The notes under the pieces are model-generated. The model was not told the origin of the DNA, ran no database searches, and worked only from the letters and a program-made list of their open reading frames with translations. Positions 1-7,422 of a stretch of 17,261 bases of DNA are shown here, one piece after another. The stretch lies in assembly GCA_964387585.1 (NCBI GenBank), contig CAYLWW010000033.1, positions 1 to 17,261 on the forward strand, given 5' to 3'. Every line of letters starts with the position of its first letter. The first letter of the stretch is position 1. Made by a program: the position numbers and the translations under genes. Source of the stretch: CAYLWW01 sp964387585 (GTDB lineage: Bacteria; Pseudomonadota; Alphaproteobacteria; Rickettsiales; Midichloriaceae).

Positions 1-1
1 T

Positions 2-934
2 ACTAAAGTTGGTATCATTACTGGTGGGATACAAATAAACGAAGTAAAATTACAAGAAGTAAAAGATAAAATAACTGAAAATTTAAGAAAATTCGGGCAA
101 TTAAAAACAGAAAAAGTAGAATGGTCTCAAGAAATAGCTGTAGAAACTGCTAAACAGTTATTTGGAAATGATTTTGATAAAAATTTAGGTAGAGTAAAAG
201 ATAAAGATAAAATATTTGACACTCTAACTGAAACTTTAAATTCTCTTACAGATGATCAATTTCATAATCTGAAAAAGCTATATGCAGAGAATAAAAGTGA
301 TTTTATAGGAGAAAAAGGTAAATCAGGCTTATCAAACTTTTTATATGAAAGTGGGTTAATAATTTCTACATTAGCCAGCCATATTACATTCAATCAAGGA
401 ATACAGTTAAGTAACGATACTGCAAAACATCATAAAGCATTATCAAATTTTTTAACGCAATATTCTTCTCTTATTGATGATCAAAATAATCAATTACAAT
501 TTATAAAAAATTTAGCTGAAGATATTTCTATTAAACTATTTGGTGATCAATTTTATAAAAACTCAGGCAGAGTAAATGATAAAGAGAAAATAGAAGCTTT
601 TTTATTAAAAGTATTTATGGAAAGTAATAACGAAAATAAAAATACTCTAAACGATATATATAAAACTAATCCAGAATTATTAATAGGCGATAAAGATGCT
701 GCTCATGGTTTGGCTAATGTATTCTTAAAAAATGCAACCACACGTACATGGGCAGGTGTAGTTGCTCGTAATGGAGGGATTCAGCTAAAAGAAGAAGCTC
801 TAACAGATAGTAGTAACTTGAAAGAAGTAATTTTAAAGGAGTTTGATAAAACCATTAATCAATCTAACAAAGAACAGTTCTTTGAAGATAAAAACTATAC
901 TAAAAGTAATAATACCAAGCTTTCTATATACTAA
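2..934 (+). CDS. Tandem-repeat protein of unknown function, C-terminal part (5' end outside window)
   Basis: One reading frame is open from base 2 to the stop at 932-934, giving 310 visible residues; a Met at base 617 is internal, not the start. The protein consists of diverged tandem repeats of about 126 residues. The tripeptide GIQ recurs at residues 9, 133 and 259; an LFG-F-KN-GRV-DK-KI block recurs near residues 53-71 and 179-197; an IG-K-GL-NFL block recurs near 102-114 and 228-242. The third visible unit stops after about 50 residues with an Asn/Lys-rich tail, only 14 bases before an IS-derived element, so the C-terminus may be truncated. No catalytic motif, signal peptide or membrane segment is visible in this part. 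It is hydrophilic and probably helical. I do not recognise the family; large repeat proteins of Rickettsiales are often host-interaction factors, but that is only an analogy. Confidence 0.75.
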   Translation, partial: TKVGIITGGIQINEVKLQEVKDKITENLRKFGQLKTEKVEWSQEIAVETAKQLFGNDFDKNLGRVKDKDKIFDTLTETLNSLTDDQFHNLKKLYAENKSDFIGEKGKSGLSNFLYESGLIISTLASHITFNQGIQLSNDTAKHHKALSNFLTQYSSLIDDQNNQLQFIKNLAEDISIKLFGDQFYKNSGRVNDKEKIEAFLLKVFMESNNENKNTLNDIYKTNPELLIGDKDAAHGLANVFLKNATTRTWAGVVARNGGIQLKEEALTDSSNLKEVILKEFDKTINQSNKEQFFEDKNYTKSNNTKLSIY

Positions 935-948
935 ACCTCTTCTTACTT

Positions 949-1073
949 ATAGTAAATGAAGTTGAGATTTAATAAAAAATACGATGGATTAAAGATAAAA
1001 TTACTCGATTTGATAAATTACACTATGCTTTAGCCCAATTCTTTAAAGCCTAAACCTCAACTTAATTTACTAT
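949..1073 (+). mobile_element. Internally deleted IS element (MITE-like) with transposase C-terminal remnant
   Basis: Bases 949-971 and 1051-1073 are inverted repeats, matching at 21 of 23 positions by eye. Between them a plus-strand frame from 976 encodes about 25 residues (core WIKDKITRFDKLHYALAQFF) ending in a TAA at 1051-1053 that forms the inner edge of the right repeat. An aromatic/basic transposase tail that stops at the terminal repeat is typical of IS5-like and related elements, so this looks like an IS that lost nearly all of its transposase and kept both ends. The family assignment is not certain. It lies 14 bases behind the stop of the repeat-protein gene and downstream of the convergent histidine kinase gene. 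Confidence 0.6.
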
Positions 1074-1089
1074 GACATAAGCCTAGAAA

Positions 1090-1112
1090 AATCATATATG
1101 ACCTATATGATT
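1090..1112 (-). terminator. Probable intrinsic terminator of the histidine kinase gene
   Basis: Perfect 9-bp inverted repeat (1090-1098 with 1104-1112) with a 5-base loop. Read on the minus strand it is followed by TTTTCT, and it lies about 48 bases beyond the stop codon of the minus-strand kinase gene. Confidence 0.55.
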
Positions 1113-1159
1113 AGCGAATAACCAACTCAGTCTTTATTGATCACAGGAAATTATATAAC

Positions 1160-2461
1160 TCAAGAAGGAAACTTTAGGATAAATTCAGTATACTCACCTA
1201 ACTCTGATCTACACTCTATACTACCACCTATAGACTTCATAACTATATTACAGAACGCCAAGCCTATACCCGTGCCTGTCTGGCTATTTGTATAAAAAGA
1301 TTTAAATATATTTTTGATATCTTTCTCTCCTATACCCTGACCATCATCATGAAAGTGTAAAGCATTTGTAGATAACCATATACTAATCATAATATTAGGT
1401 CCACCGTATTTAAATGCATTACGCATTAAGTTATAAAGAACATGTTTCATCATTTGCTTAGAACCAAAAAATGAAAAATCTCCTTCTAAATTCATCTTTA
1501 TCTTATCCTTTTGTTCTTGATCTATCGAATAATCATTAACTGCTTCTTTAACTACTTCAGAAATATGATATTCTTTTTCTTGGTTAATAAAGCGATCTTT
1601 AAGAGACATTAAAAGTATTTCTACTACTTTACTTGCTTCTTGTGAAGTGCGCTCAAACCCTTGAGGAATAGTTTCAGTTAACATCATATAGTCCATACTA
1701 TCTAAAGTAATTTGATAGCGTTCTTCACCATTATTTAAGATTATTTTTTTTGATTCCAATATTATATTATCTGTTAAATCCTTTAGAGTCATAGCTAACA
1801 TTCTAGTAGCGGATAAAGGGCTATTTACTTCATGAGCTATAGCACTACCAAATACTTGCATAGTTTCTAATTTATTTTTTTGCTGAGTCTCTCTTTGACG
1901 CACAAAAAGAACTACAGACAGCAAAACAAAAGCACAAAGATATGCAAAAAAGTATATATCATGCATTGGTATATATACATTAATTTGGTTAATTCCAAAA
2001 ATATCTCCTAGCAAATATATTAAGTAGGATAGTAAGGCTCCCAAAAAAGTAAGTATTATAAACACTAACCAATCTACAAGCATTATTAATAATAGAGATG
2101 ATAATGCTATGTTTAATAACCAATACTCTTGCCCCCCAGTTAAAAAAGCAGTATAAGTAGATAAGAATGGTAGGCAAAAGCATAAGGCTATATACCAGTA
2201 AATGGGTAGGTATAATATGCGCCATTTAGAAGGCCAGTAATCAACTAAACATAATCCAAAACATAATACTACAGCAATAATACGCAACACAATTAATTGC
2301 GTATTTAAAGTATCAAACATTTCTGAAATAAACAATGGAACAACATAACTTAACATAGCAAATATACTAAAAGTATAGTGCTGTGTACCGTAGTGCTTAA
2401 CACGATTCTGTATTGCAGTAAAAAGACGTTCTAGAGCTGTTGATTGCATGGAAAATATCAA
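1160..2461 (-). CDS. CqsS/LqsS-like membrane sensor histidine kinase
   Basis: 433-residue sensor kinase. The N-terminal ~187 residues form about six hydrophobic segments (roughly 30-47, 56-74, 82-100, 114-139, 140-153, 168-187). The dimerisation/phosphoacceptor box is FGSAIAHEVNSPLSA with His210; the N box lies around NLMRNAF (344-350), the G1 box is DDGQGIG (372-378) and the G2 box is GTGIGLA (396-402). From memory, both halves follow Vibrio CqsS: FGAGIAHEMRNPLSA at the H box, FFGS before the N box, an IF-FYT segment, and GG-I-C-S-G-TEF-L-FP at the end, plus a similar WP-KW and CLPF pattern in the membrane part. CqsS and Legionella LqsS detect alpha-hydroxyketone autoinducers. This protein ends after the kinase domain, like LqsS, and lacks the CqsS receiver. 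No partner regulator or autoinducer synthase is in the window. The ligand is unknown; it may sense a host or membrane signal instead. A second in-frame Met at residue 5 is an alternative start. Confidence 0.85.
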   Translation of the reverse strand: MIFSMQSTALERLFTAIQNRVKHYGTQHYTFSIFAMLSYVVPLFISEMFDTLNTQLIVLRIIAVVLCFGLCLVDYWPSKWRILYLPIYWYIALCFCLPFLSTYTAFLTGGQEYWLLNIALSSLLLIMLVDWLVFIILTFLGALLSYLIYLLGDIFGINQINVYIPMHDIYFFAYLCAFVLLSVVLFVRQRETQQKNKLETMQVFGSAIAHEVNSPLSATRMLAMTLKDLTDNIILESKKIILNNGEERYQITLDSMDYMMLTETIPQGFERTSQEASKVVEILLMSLKDRFINQEKEYHISEVVKEAVNDYSIDQEQKDKIKMNLEGDFSFFGSKQMMKHVLYNLMRNAFKYGGPNIMISIWLSTNALHFHDDGQGIGEKDIKNIFKSFYTNSQTGTGIGLAFCNIVMKSIGGSIECRSELGEYTEFILKFPS

Positions 2462-3160
2462 AACATATCTTTTTATAGTTTTATTTTATCTAATATAACT
2501 TTACTTTATAAAAGTATATCTTTTTACTTCACTTACTAAAAAATAATTTATCATATTCATAGCACCTTGGCTAAGTTAATTTATTCTCATTAACTTTAAT
2601 CAATTTTTTAGAAAATAGTATAAAATAATATTATTTAGCTTCATTATAATTTTCTTAATATTTTCTATTACAGTTTTTATAATATGAAATTAAGTAAACT
2701 TAAAAAGCAAATAAATCCAAAAGCAAGCTTTAAAGTTTTACTTTAATTTTTAAAAAATAAAAGTTACAAAAAACTAGCTGTAGTTAATAGATTATTCTCA
2801 CTTTAATCAGTAAGAATAATAGTTGTCAAATTTAACAAAAGATTAAGTTATAAATTATTTATCGTAAAAAGTATATAACTAGTAATATTAATTTAAAATA
2901 AAAATTCATTCTAATGAATAAAACATATTTAGCGATAAGAACTCATATAAAATCAAATACTTCTTTATCTGCGTCAATCTCTGTTCTTACTTATATCTTA
3001 ATCCTATACTCAGCTTAAAAAAGTATTTACATAGCTATCACTTATAGTTTACAACTTTGCTAAACTCTTTAGCAATTTATTTTAAATCACTGAACAATTT
3101 GTGCAAAAAGATTGTATTCTCATTCTTAACCGCTTTTTACTAGAATTAAAGATACATTAC
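2462..3160. other. Gene-free AT-rich spacer upstream of the kinase gene
   Basis: About 700 bases without a supportable ORF; stops are dense in all frames and I found no recognisable protein remnant or tRNA. It contains an imperfect hairpin (2791-2801 with 2810-2820, 10 of 11 pairs, 8-base loop) and a near-perfect short dyad (2904-2910 with 2913-2919, 2-base centre) that could be an operator. The promoter of the minus-strand kinase gene must lie at its left end, but no convincing hexamer pair stands out against the AT background. Confidence 0.5.
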
Positions 3161-4150
3161 TTACATTATTGTTATAGTATTTGAGTTGTTTTTATCCTTT
3201 TTTAAAACAAATTCCTTATTATTATTGCTAGGATATAATTCAACAGGCCAAAAATTATTATCTTTCGCATTTTTTAAAGCATCGTATAAATTCTGATCTG
3301 TCCAATCAAAATTATCATTATAATTAGCAATTAACGAACATTGCTTACTGATTAAAAAGGTGGCAGGAGGAGAATTTATACTCAAAGCAGCAATAGCTGA
3401 CTTATCTTTATCAACAAATAATTCTAATAATTTGATTTCTCTTTGCTTATATAATGACTTAAGAAAAGTAATGCTTTTATAATCTATAGATATAGGAATA
3501 ATTTTTATATCATCTATTTGATTATTATTAAGATTATTTTGCAATGTGTCTAAATCTTTCAGTCCACTTAAGCATTCTAAGCACCAACTTGCCCAAAAAT
3601 AAAGTATTAAAAATTTACCATTAAACTGATTAACATTATATTCTTGCTTTTGTATATCTGAAAACAAAATTTTATCTATTTTATAATTGTAATTCTGATT
3701 AATGTAGCCATTAGAAGTAAGGTCAAAAATTGGCAACTGAGGTAAATCCATTATTTGATTTTTATCAATATCTGTTAGATTATCTACTTTTTTATTTTTA
3801 TTTTGATTATTAATCTTTAATTCATTATTATAGGACGAGTTTATCCTATAAGGCATTATATTTTCAGTTATTATTTGTCTATTGATTATATAGCTTATTT
3901 TATAATGTTGTGGATATGTTAGGGATTCTACTGTTGCATTTGAATCATGAATAGGCTGATTTAATAAATTTAATATACAAAAGTATAGAAAAGTTATTGA
4001 TTTATTTGGAATAAATAATAAATTTAATAAAATACTCAATATTAGTGTATATAAACATTTGATAAATTTATGTTTATATACATAATATGTTCTATTTTTA
4101 ATTGTTTTTATTGATTTTAAAAAAAATGGGATACTTACATGGTTGCACAT
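3161..4150 (-). CDS. TlpA/ResA-like membrane-anchored thioredoxin-fold protein
   Basis: 329-residue protein. A hydrophobic segment around residues 32-64 should anchor it in the inner membrane with the rest in the periplasm. A long Asn/Lys-rich linker (about 70-160) precedes a thioredoxin-like domain (about 165-295). This shows the FWASWCLEC active site with Cys190 and Cys193, a following ISIDYKS segment, and the cis-proline region SPPATFLI (Pro262). TlpA/ResA/CcmG proteins reduce disulfides in apocytochrome c or cytochrome oxidase CuA sites, which fits the presence of CcmA and cytochrome b561 elsewhere in the window. Oddities are Glu in place of the usual Pro at the CxxC third position, a long N-terminal extension (typical relatives are under 200 residues), and a ~35-residue polar tail. 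The start codon lies inside the 5' end of the divergent gene. No NTG upstream of the membrane segment offers a better start. Family assignment is good; the exact client is unknown. Confidence 0.75.
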   Translation of the reverse strand: MCNHVSIPFFLKSIKTIKNRTYYVYKHKFIKCLYTLILSILLNLLFIPNKSITFLYFCILNLLNQPIHDSNATVESLTYPQHYKISYIINRQIITENIMPYRINSSYNNELKINNQNKNKKVDNLTDIDKNQIMDLPQLPIFDLTSNGYINQNYNYKIDKILFSDIQKQEYNVNQFNGKFLILYFWASWCLECLSGLKDLDTLQNNLNNNQIDDIKIIPISIDYKSITFLKSLYKQREIKLLELFVDKDKSAIAALSINSPPATFLISKQCSLIANYNDNFDWTDQNLYDALKNAKDNNFWPVELYPSNNNKEFVLKKDKNNSNTITIM

Positions 4151-5644
4151 AAAGCAAATAATTTAACAGAAAGTTTAAATTCAAGTAGTTTAAACGATAT
4201 TAACAAAAATAATAATAATAATAATTTAATTTCTTTCATATCACAAACTGAAAATAATCCTCAATTTATATGGGGAGGCTATTACTCAGGAAATTTAGAT
4301 GTATTAAGCTCTAAAATGCTTAATTCTCTTCATTATGATAAAGCCCTATATTCAGCTTCTATAGATGCATTCAAAGCGCATGTGCGCATGTGCATAAAAC
4401 GCTCAATAATACCTGAAATACAAGGCAAAAAGCTCCAAACTGCTCTTGAAAAAGTGAAAAAAAGCTTTGCTAATAATCAAATTAATGAAGCAGAATTACC
4501 TAAATTATCCAGTGTGGACGAAGTGATAAAATACTTACTTTTCAATGAAGTAGGCGATATAGTTAATTACTTAAACGTTTCATACTGTAAAAATGAACAT
4601 GAAGCTACCACAATAAGATTGTGGACTAAAAAAGCTTTGGATAACTTAGATCTAATGATATCTAATTTACAATCGGCTTTAATAGAAAAAGCTGAATCAA
4701 ACGTTAAAACAATAGTTCCAAGTTATACACATCATCAAACTAGTCAAGCTACCTCTTTGGCACATTATATGCTGAGCTATGTAGAGGCTTTTGGTAGAGA
4801 TAGGGAAAGAATAAAGGAAATCAGAAATAGAGTCAATTCTTCACCTGCAGGAGCGTACTTAGGATCAGGCAGTAGCTTTGAAATTAGTAGGAAAATGGTT
4901 GCAAGAATACTAGATTTTAGTAGTGTAATGGGCAATTCTATCGATGCTATTAATGATCGGGATTTTATAGTAGAGTTTATGTCATTTGCTTCATTGTGCA
5001 GCACGCATTTGAGTAAGCTAGCACAAGTGTTACTAGAATGGCAACACCCTAACTTTAACTTCATATGTTTTGATTCTGATTTATTAACACAAGAACCGAT
5101 AACTGGATTTTCTAGATATCCTGAAATACTTGAGTACATTAGAAGTAAAAGTGGATTATTTTATGGCAATTTAATTAACACTTTATCAATGTTAAAAGGA
5201 TTAAATAACAGTTTTACTAGAGATCTCAAAGAATCAGTTGAACCAATGATAACAACTTATAACGAGTTAATAAATTGCATAAATACCATAGCAGCTTTGG
5301 TAGCAAGATTTACAGTAAATCGTAAAGAAATGAAAGAAGCAGCAAAAGATCCTATTGGCTCTGCCCCCGATATATTAAATTGGCTACTACAAAATACCTC
5401 TTTAAATTATACCAAAGCGATAGAAGTTACTAAAAAAATAATAACTACCTGTATTAAAACTGATAAAAAACTCTCTCTATTAGAACTAGATGACCTAAAA
5501 GCTATAGAACCTCAAATTAATAGTAACATATATAGCGCTTTAATTTCATCACGTGCTGTAGTGAGTAGAAGAAGTGAAGGTGCAACTAACCCAGTTAAAG
5601 TAAGAAAAATGATAAGAGCTAGTAAACGTAAGATTCTAGCTTAA
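4139..5644 (+). CDS. Argininosuccinate lyase homologue with degenerate active site (probable pseudoenzyme)
   Basis: 501 residues, full length for the ArgH branch of the fumarase/aspartase superfamily plus an Asn-rich N-terminal extension of about 40 residues. Fold-diagnostic stretches are present in order: WGG (45-47), RLW (160-162), YTHHQ with the general-acid His198, DRDRER-type helix (219-225), NSIDAINDRDF (266-276), LIRSKSG-type segment (331-339) and the family's C-terminal domain to the end. Catalytic elements are lost. The GRSRND substrate loop reads SYCKNE (148-153). The superfamily signature GSSxMPxKxNP aligns without gaps to Q318-E-P-I-T-G-F-S-R-Y-P328, so the catalytic Ser pair, the Lys and the Asn are all replaced. 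The reading frame is intact over 1.5 kb, which argues against simple decay; duck delta-1 crystallin is a known precedent for an inactive ArgH relative. Argininosuccinate cleavage is not expected. A different lyase substrate or a structural/binding role is possible. The start is the only NTG codon before the conserved WGG. Confidence 0.8.
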   Translation: MVAHKANNLTESLNSSSLNDINKNNNNNNLISFISQTENNPQFIWGGYYSGNLDVLSSKMLNSLHYDKALYSASIDAFKAHVRMCIKRSIIPEIQGKKLQTALEKVKKSFANNQINEAELPKLSSVDEVIKYLLFNEVGDIVNYLNVSYCKNEHEATTIRLWTKKALDNLDLMISNLQSALIEKAESNVKTIVPSYTHHQTSQATSLAHYMLSYVEAFGRDRERIKEIRNRVNSSPAGAYLGSGSSFEISRKMVARILDFSSVMGNSIDAINDRDFIVEFMSFASLCSTHLSKLAQVLLEWQHPNFNFICFDSDLLTQEPITGFSRYPEILEYIRSKSGLFYGNLINTLSMLKGLNNSFTRDLKESVEPMITTYNELINCINTIAALVARFTVNRKEMKEAAKDPIGSAPDILNWLLQNTSLNYTKAIEVTKKIITTCIKTDKKLSLLELDDLKAIEPQINSNIYSALISSRAVVSRRSEGATNPVKVRKMIRASKRKILA

Positions 5645-5655
5645 TATATATGAAT

Positions 5656-5705
5656 ATATATGATTATGAATGTAAAACCTTAATTTTATACTCATAATCA
5701 TATAT
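5656..5705 (+). terminator. Probable intrinsic terminator of the ArgH-like gene
   Basis: Perfect 14-bp inverted repeat (5656-5669 with 5692-5705) around a 22-base loop, starting 12 bases after the stop codon and followed by CATTTTT. The long loop makes it less canonical, but position and U-tract fit. Confidence 0.5.
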
Positions 5706-5923
5706 CATTTTTACTTAAAGCTAATGTTAAAGTGATTGATAACGCTAATAATTAAGTTTAGAAAAAGCAAAATGCTAAAACATATTAATAAACATACTAC
5801 TAACAACTAACTAAACTTAATTTAAATTAACATAATCAATACTACTTATAAAATAATACTGGATTTAATAAACTTGTTATTCATTAGCTTAATTAAAATG
5901 ATATATAAAAATATATTTAATGT

Positions 5924-5978
5924 TATAATTGGCGTGTAATAATGCTCTGAATTAACATGAAAAAGTTAATTCAGAGCA
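5924..5978 (+). promoter_or_regulatory. TATAAT box followed by perfect 14-bp hairpin, possible 5' end of a small RNA
   Basis: A consensus TATAAT (5924-5929) is followed about 14 bases later by a perfect 14-bp inverted repeat (5943-5956 with 5965-5978, 8-base loop) that begins TGCTCTGAATT. The stem has no U-tract behind it on either strand, so it is not an ordinary terminator. The arrangement would place a stable hairpin at the 5' end of a plus-strand transcript. No clear -35 hexamer was found. Confidence 0.3.
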
Positions 5979-6466
5979 AAGCTATATGCCTTTTATATAT
6001 CACATTAATTTAGATAGCTTACAAAACAAAATCATATTCAATGTGTTAATGTATTAAGATATGTGAATTTAAGGGAAGAAAAATAAGATTATAATCAATA
6101 GATTAAATCAACTCTTTCAGGCTTCTTAGATCTATAAAATGGAGCATTTTCGCCGGTCACAACTTGACAAGGTTGTGTCGCTCCTTAATTAAAAACAATT
6201 CTCTACCAAATAGATTATAAGCTCAAGCTTTTTATCTAAATACCCTTTGGCGCCGTATCATTAAGCGTCACTCTTTTATAACAAGGAGACTTTGGCAGTT
6301 GCTAGAAAAATGAAAAGTGAGCGTCAGCGGAATCCCCAAATGTGACAACGCAAATGTTGAAGTCTAAAAGGTATAATAATACCCTACACTTCTTTTATCG
6401 TCCCCCATTCCCATAAAGAGATTATTGAATAGCTCACAGTAGCTTTGTTTTAATATGCCTTTATTA
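5979..6466. other. Non-coding block with GC-richer structured segment, possible ncRNA or degraded repeat
   Basis: The intergenic region 5645-6480 holds no supportable gene. Between about 6120 and 6420 it is visibly richer in G+C than the flanking spacers. It contains a compound hairpin (GGAGC at 6142 pairing with GCTCC near 6180, with an inner CACAAC/GTTGTG stem), and an irregular pairing between the GCGTCACTC and GTGAGCGTC regions (near 6264 and 6318). On the minus strand three consecutive in-frame segments of about 20 codons are open (for example LPKSPCYKRVTLNDTAPKGI), each ended by a stop. This pattern resembles a dispersed palindromic element or eroded repeat more than a gene. I looked for tmRNA, RNase P, SRP and tRNA signatures and recognised none. 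Confidence 0.4.
6369..6383 (-). terminator. Weak terminator-like hairpin behind trxB
   Basis: On the minus strand GGTAT and ATACC (6379-6383 and 6370-6374) form a 5-bp stem with a 4-base loop followed directly by TTTT. It lies about 100 bases past the trxB stop. The stem is short, so the call is tentative. Confidence 0.25.
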
Positions 6467-6485
6467 CTCAACCTCATTTACTATA
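6467..6485 (-). repeat. Third copy of the IS terminal inverted repeat, overlapping the trxB stop
   Basis: The minus-strand sequence from 6485 to 6467 starts TATAGTAAATGAGGTTGAG and matches 18 of 19 bases of the left end at 948-966. The trxB TAG stop (6481-6483) lies inside it. No partner end was found within about 800 bases to the left, so it is either a solitary end or part of an eroded element. Confidence 0.55.
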
Positions 6486-7422
6486 ATAAACTTAAATAAT
6501 TTTGAGCTTCAAGTGCTGCCATACAACCGGTACCAGCAGCTGTAATAGCTTGTCTATATACTTTATCCTGAACATCTCCAGCAGCAAAAACCCCTTCTAT
6601 ATTGGTTTGAGTTGTTCCTGGTATAGTTATTATATAACCTTCTTTATCTAAATTTAACTGCCCCTTAAAAATGCCGGTATTTGGTGAATGACCTATAGCT
6701 ATAAATATACCATCTACATCTATATCTTCAATTTTTTTAGTATCGTTAAATAATAGTCTAGCCCCGGTAACACTTTTAGGTTTTTCATTCCCTATAACCT
6801 CTGTTAGTTCAGCGTTCCAAATCACCTTAATCTTAGGATTACTAAATAAGCGATTTTGCAAGATTTTTTCCGCTCTTAACTGATCACGCCTATGCACCAA
6901 TAGTATTTCAGATGCATGATTAGTTAAATAAAGTGCTTCTTCTACAGCAGTATTCCCTCCTCCTATAACCATAACTTTTTTACCTTTATAGAAAAAACCA
7001 TCACAAGTAGCGCATGCTGAAACGCCATAACCTAGGAATTTTCTTTCACTATCTAAACCTAAGTATCTAGCTTCAGCTCCGGTACAAATTATTATACTAT
7101 CTGCAATATATTTAGTGTTATTATCTCCATATAAAGTAAATGGTTTATTTTTTAGATCTAATTCTCTTATATAATCATTCACTATTTGAGTACCAACATT
7201 TTTAGCCTGAGCATCCATCTGTTCCATCAACCATGGCCCTTGTATCGGCAAGGGGAACCCAGGAAAATTTTCAACCTCAGTAGTGATGGTGAGTTGCCCA
7301 CCTTTCTGTAGCCCACAGACTAGTATAGGGTCCAAACACGCTCTAGCCGCATATATGGCCGCAGTATATCCTGCAGGACCTGAACCTATTATTAGTAGCT
7401 TAGTATGTATAACATTTTCCAT
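6481..7422 (-). CDS. trxB: Thioredoxin-disulfide reductase
   Basis: 313 residues, normal for the low-molecular-weight bacterial enzyme. It transfers electrons from NADPH through FAD and a redox dithiol to thioredoxin in the cytoplasm. Visible motifs are the FAD-binding IIGSGPAGYTAAIYAARA near residues 11-28, the redox pair CATC (Cys137, Cys140) followed by DGFFYKG, the NADPH fold VIGGGNTAVEEALYL (152-166) with the HRRD that recognises the NADP phosphate, and the C-terminal FAD motif GVFAAGDVQD with RQAITAAGTGCMAA. All key residues are present. It diverges from gltA across a 313-base spacer. Its stop codon falls inside a copy of an IS terminal repeat, but the protein ends where the family normally ends, so function should be unaffected. 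No strong Shine-Dalgarno precedes the ATG. Confidence 0.95.
   Translation of the reverse strand: MENVIHTKLLIIGSGPAGYTAAIYAARACLDPILVCGLQKGGQLTITTEVENFPGFPLPIQGPWLMEQMDAQAKNVGTQIVNDYIRELDLKNKPFTLYGDNNTKYIADSIIICTGAEARYLGLDSERKFLGYGVSACATCDGFFYKGKKVMVIGGGNTAVEEALYLTNHASEILLVHRRDQLRAEKILQNRLFSNPKIKVIWNAELTEVIGNEKPKSVTGARLLFNDTKKIEDIDVDGIFIAIGHSPNTGIFKGQLNLDKEGYIITIPGTTQTNIEGVFAAGDVQDKVYRQAITAAGTGCMAALEAQNYLSLL

Noticed and set aside
617..934. A 105-residue ORF beginning at the ATG at 617
   Set aside because: The frame is open all the way to base 2 and the repeat pattern continues upstream, so this ATG is an internal methionine.
1989..2225. 78-codon minus-strand ORF inside the kinase gene
   Set aside because: Alternative frame of the membrane-encoding part of the histidine kinase; no ribosome site or family resemblance.
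4206..4226. AAT triplet run in the ArgH-like gene as a phase-variation tract
   Set aside because: A trinucleotide repeat within the coding frame changes only the Asn count and cannot shift the frame.
4777..5139. 120-codon minus-strand ORF opposite the ArgH-like gene
   Set aside because: Antisense shadow of a gene with clear family homology.
5750..5822. 12-bp inverted repeat (5750-5761 with 5811-5822) as a fourth IS end pair
   Set aside because: It resembles the IS terminal repeat only over AATTAAGT-like AT-rich bases; the diagnostic TAGTAAATGA part is missing.
6120..6420. tmRNA, RNase P RNA, SRP RNA or tRNA
   Set aside because: Elevated G+C and stems prompted a check, but no T-loop, CCA end, tag-peptide frame or RNase P core motif was seen on either strand.
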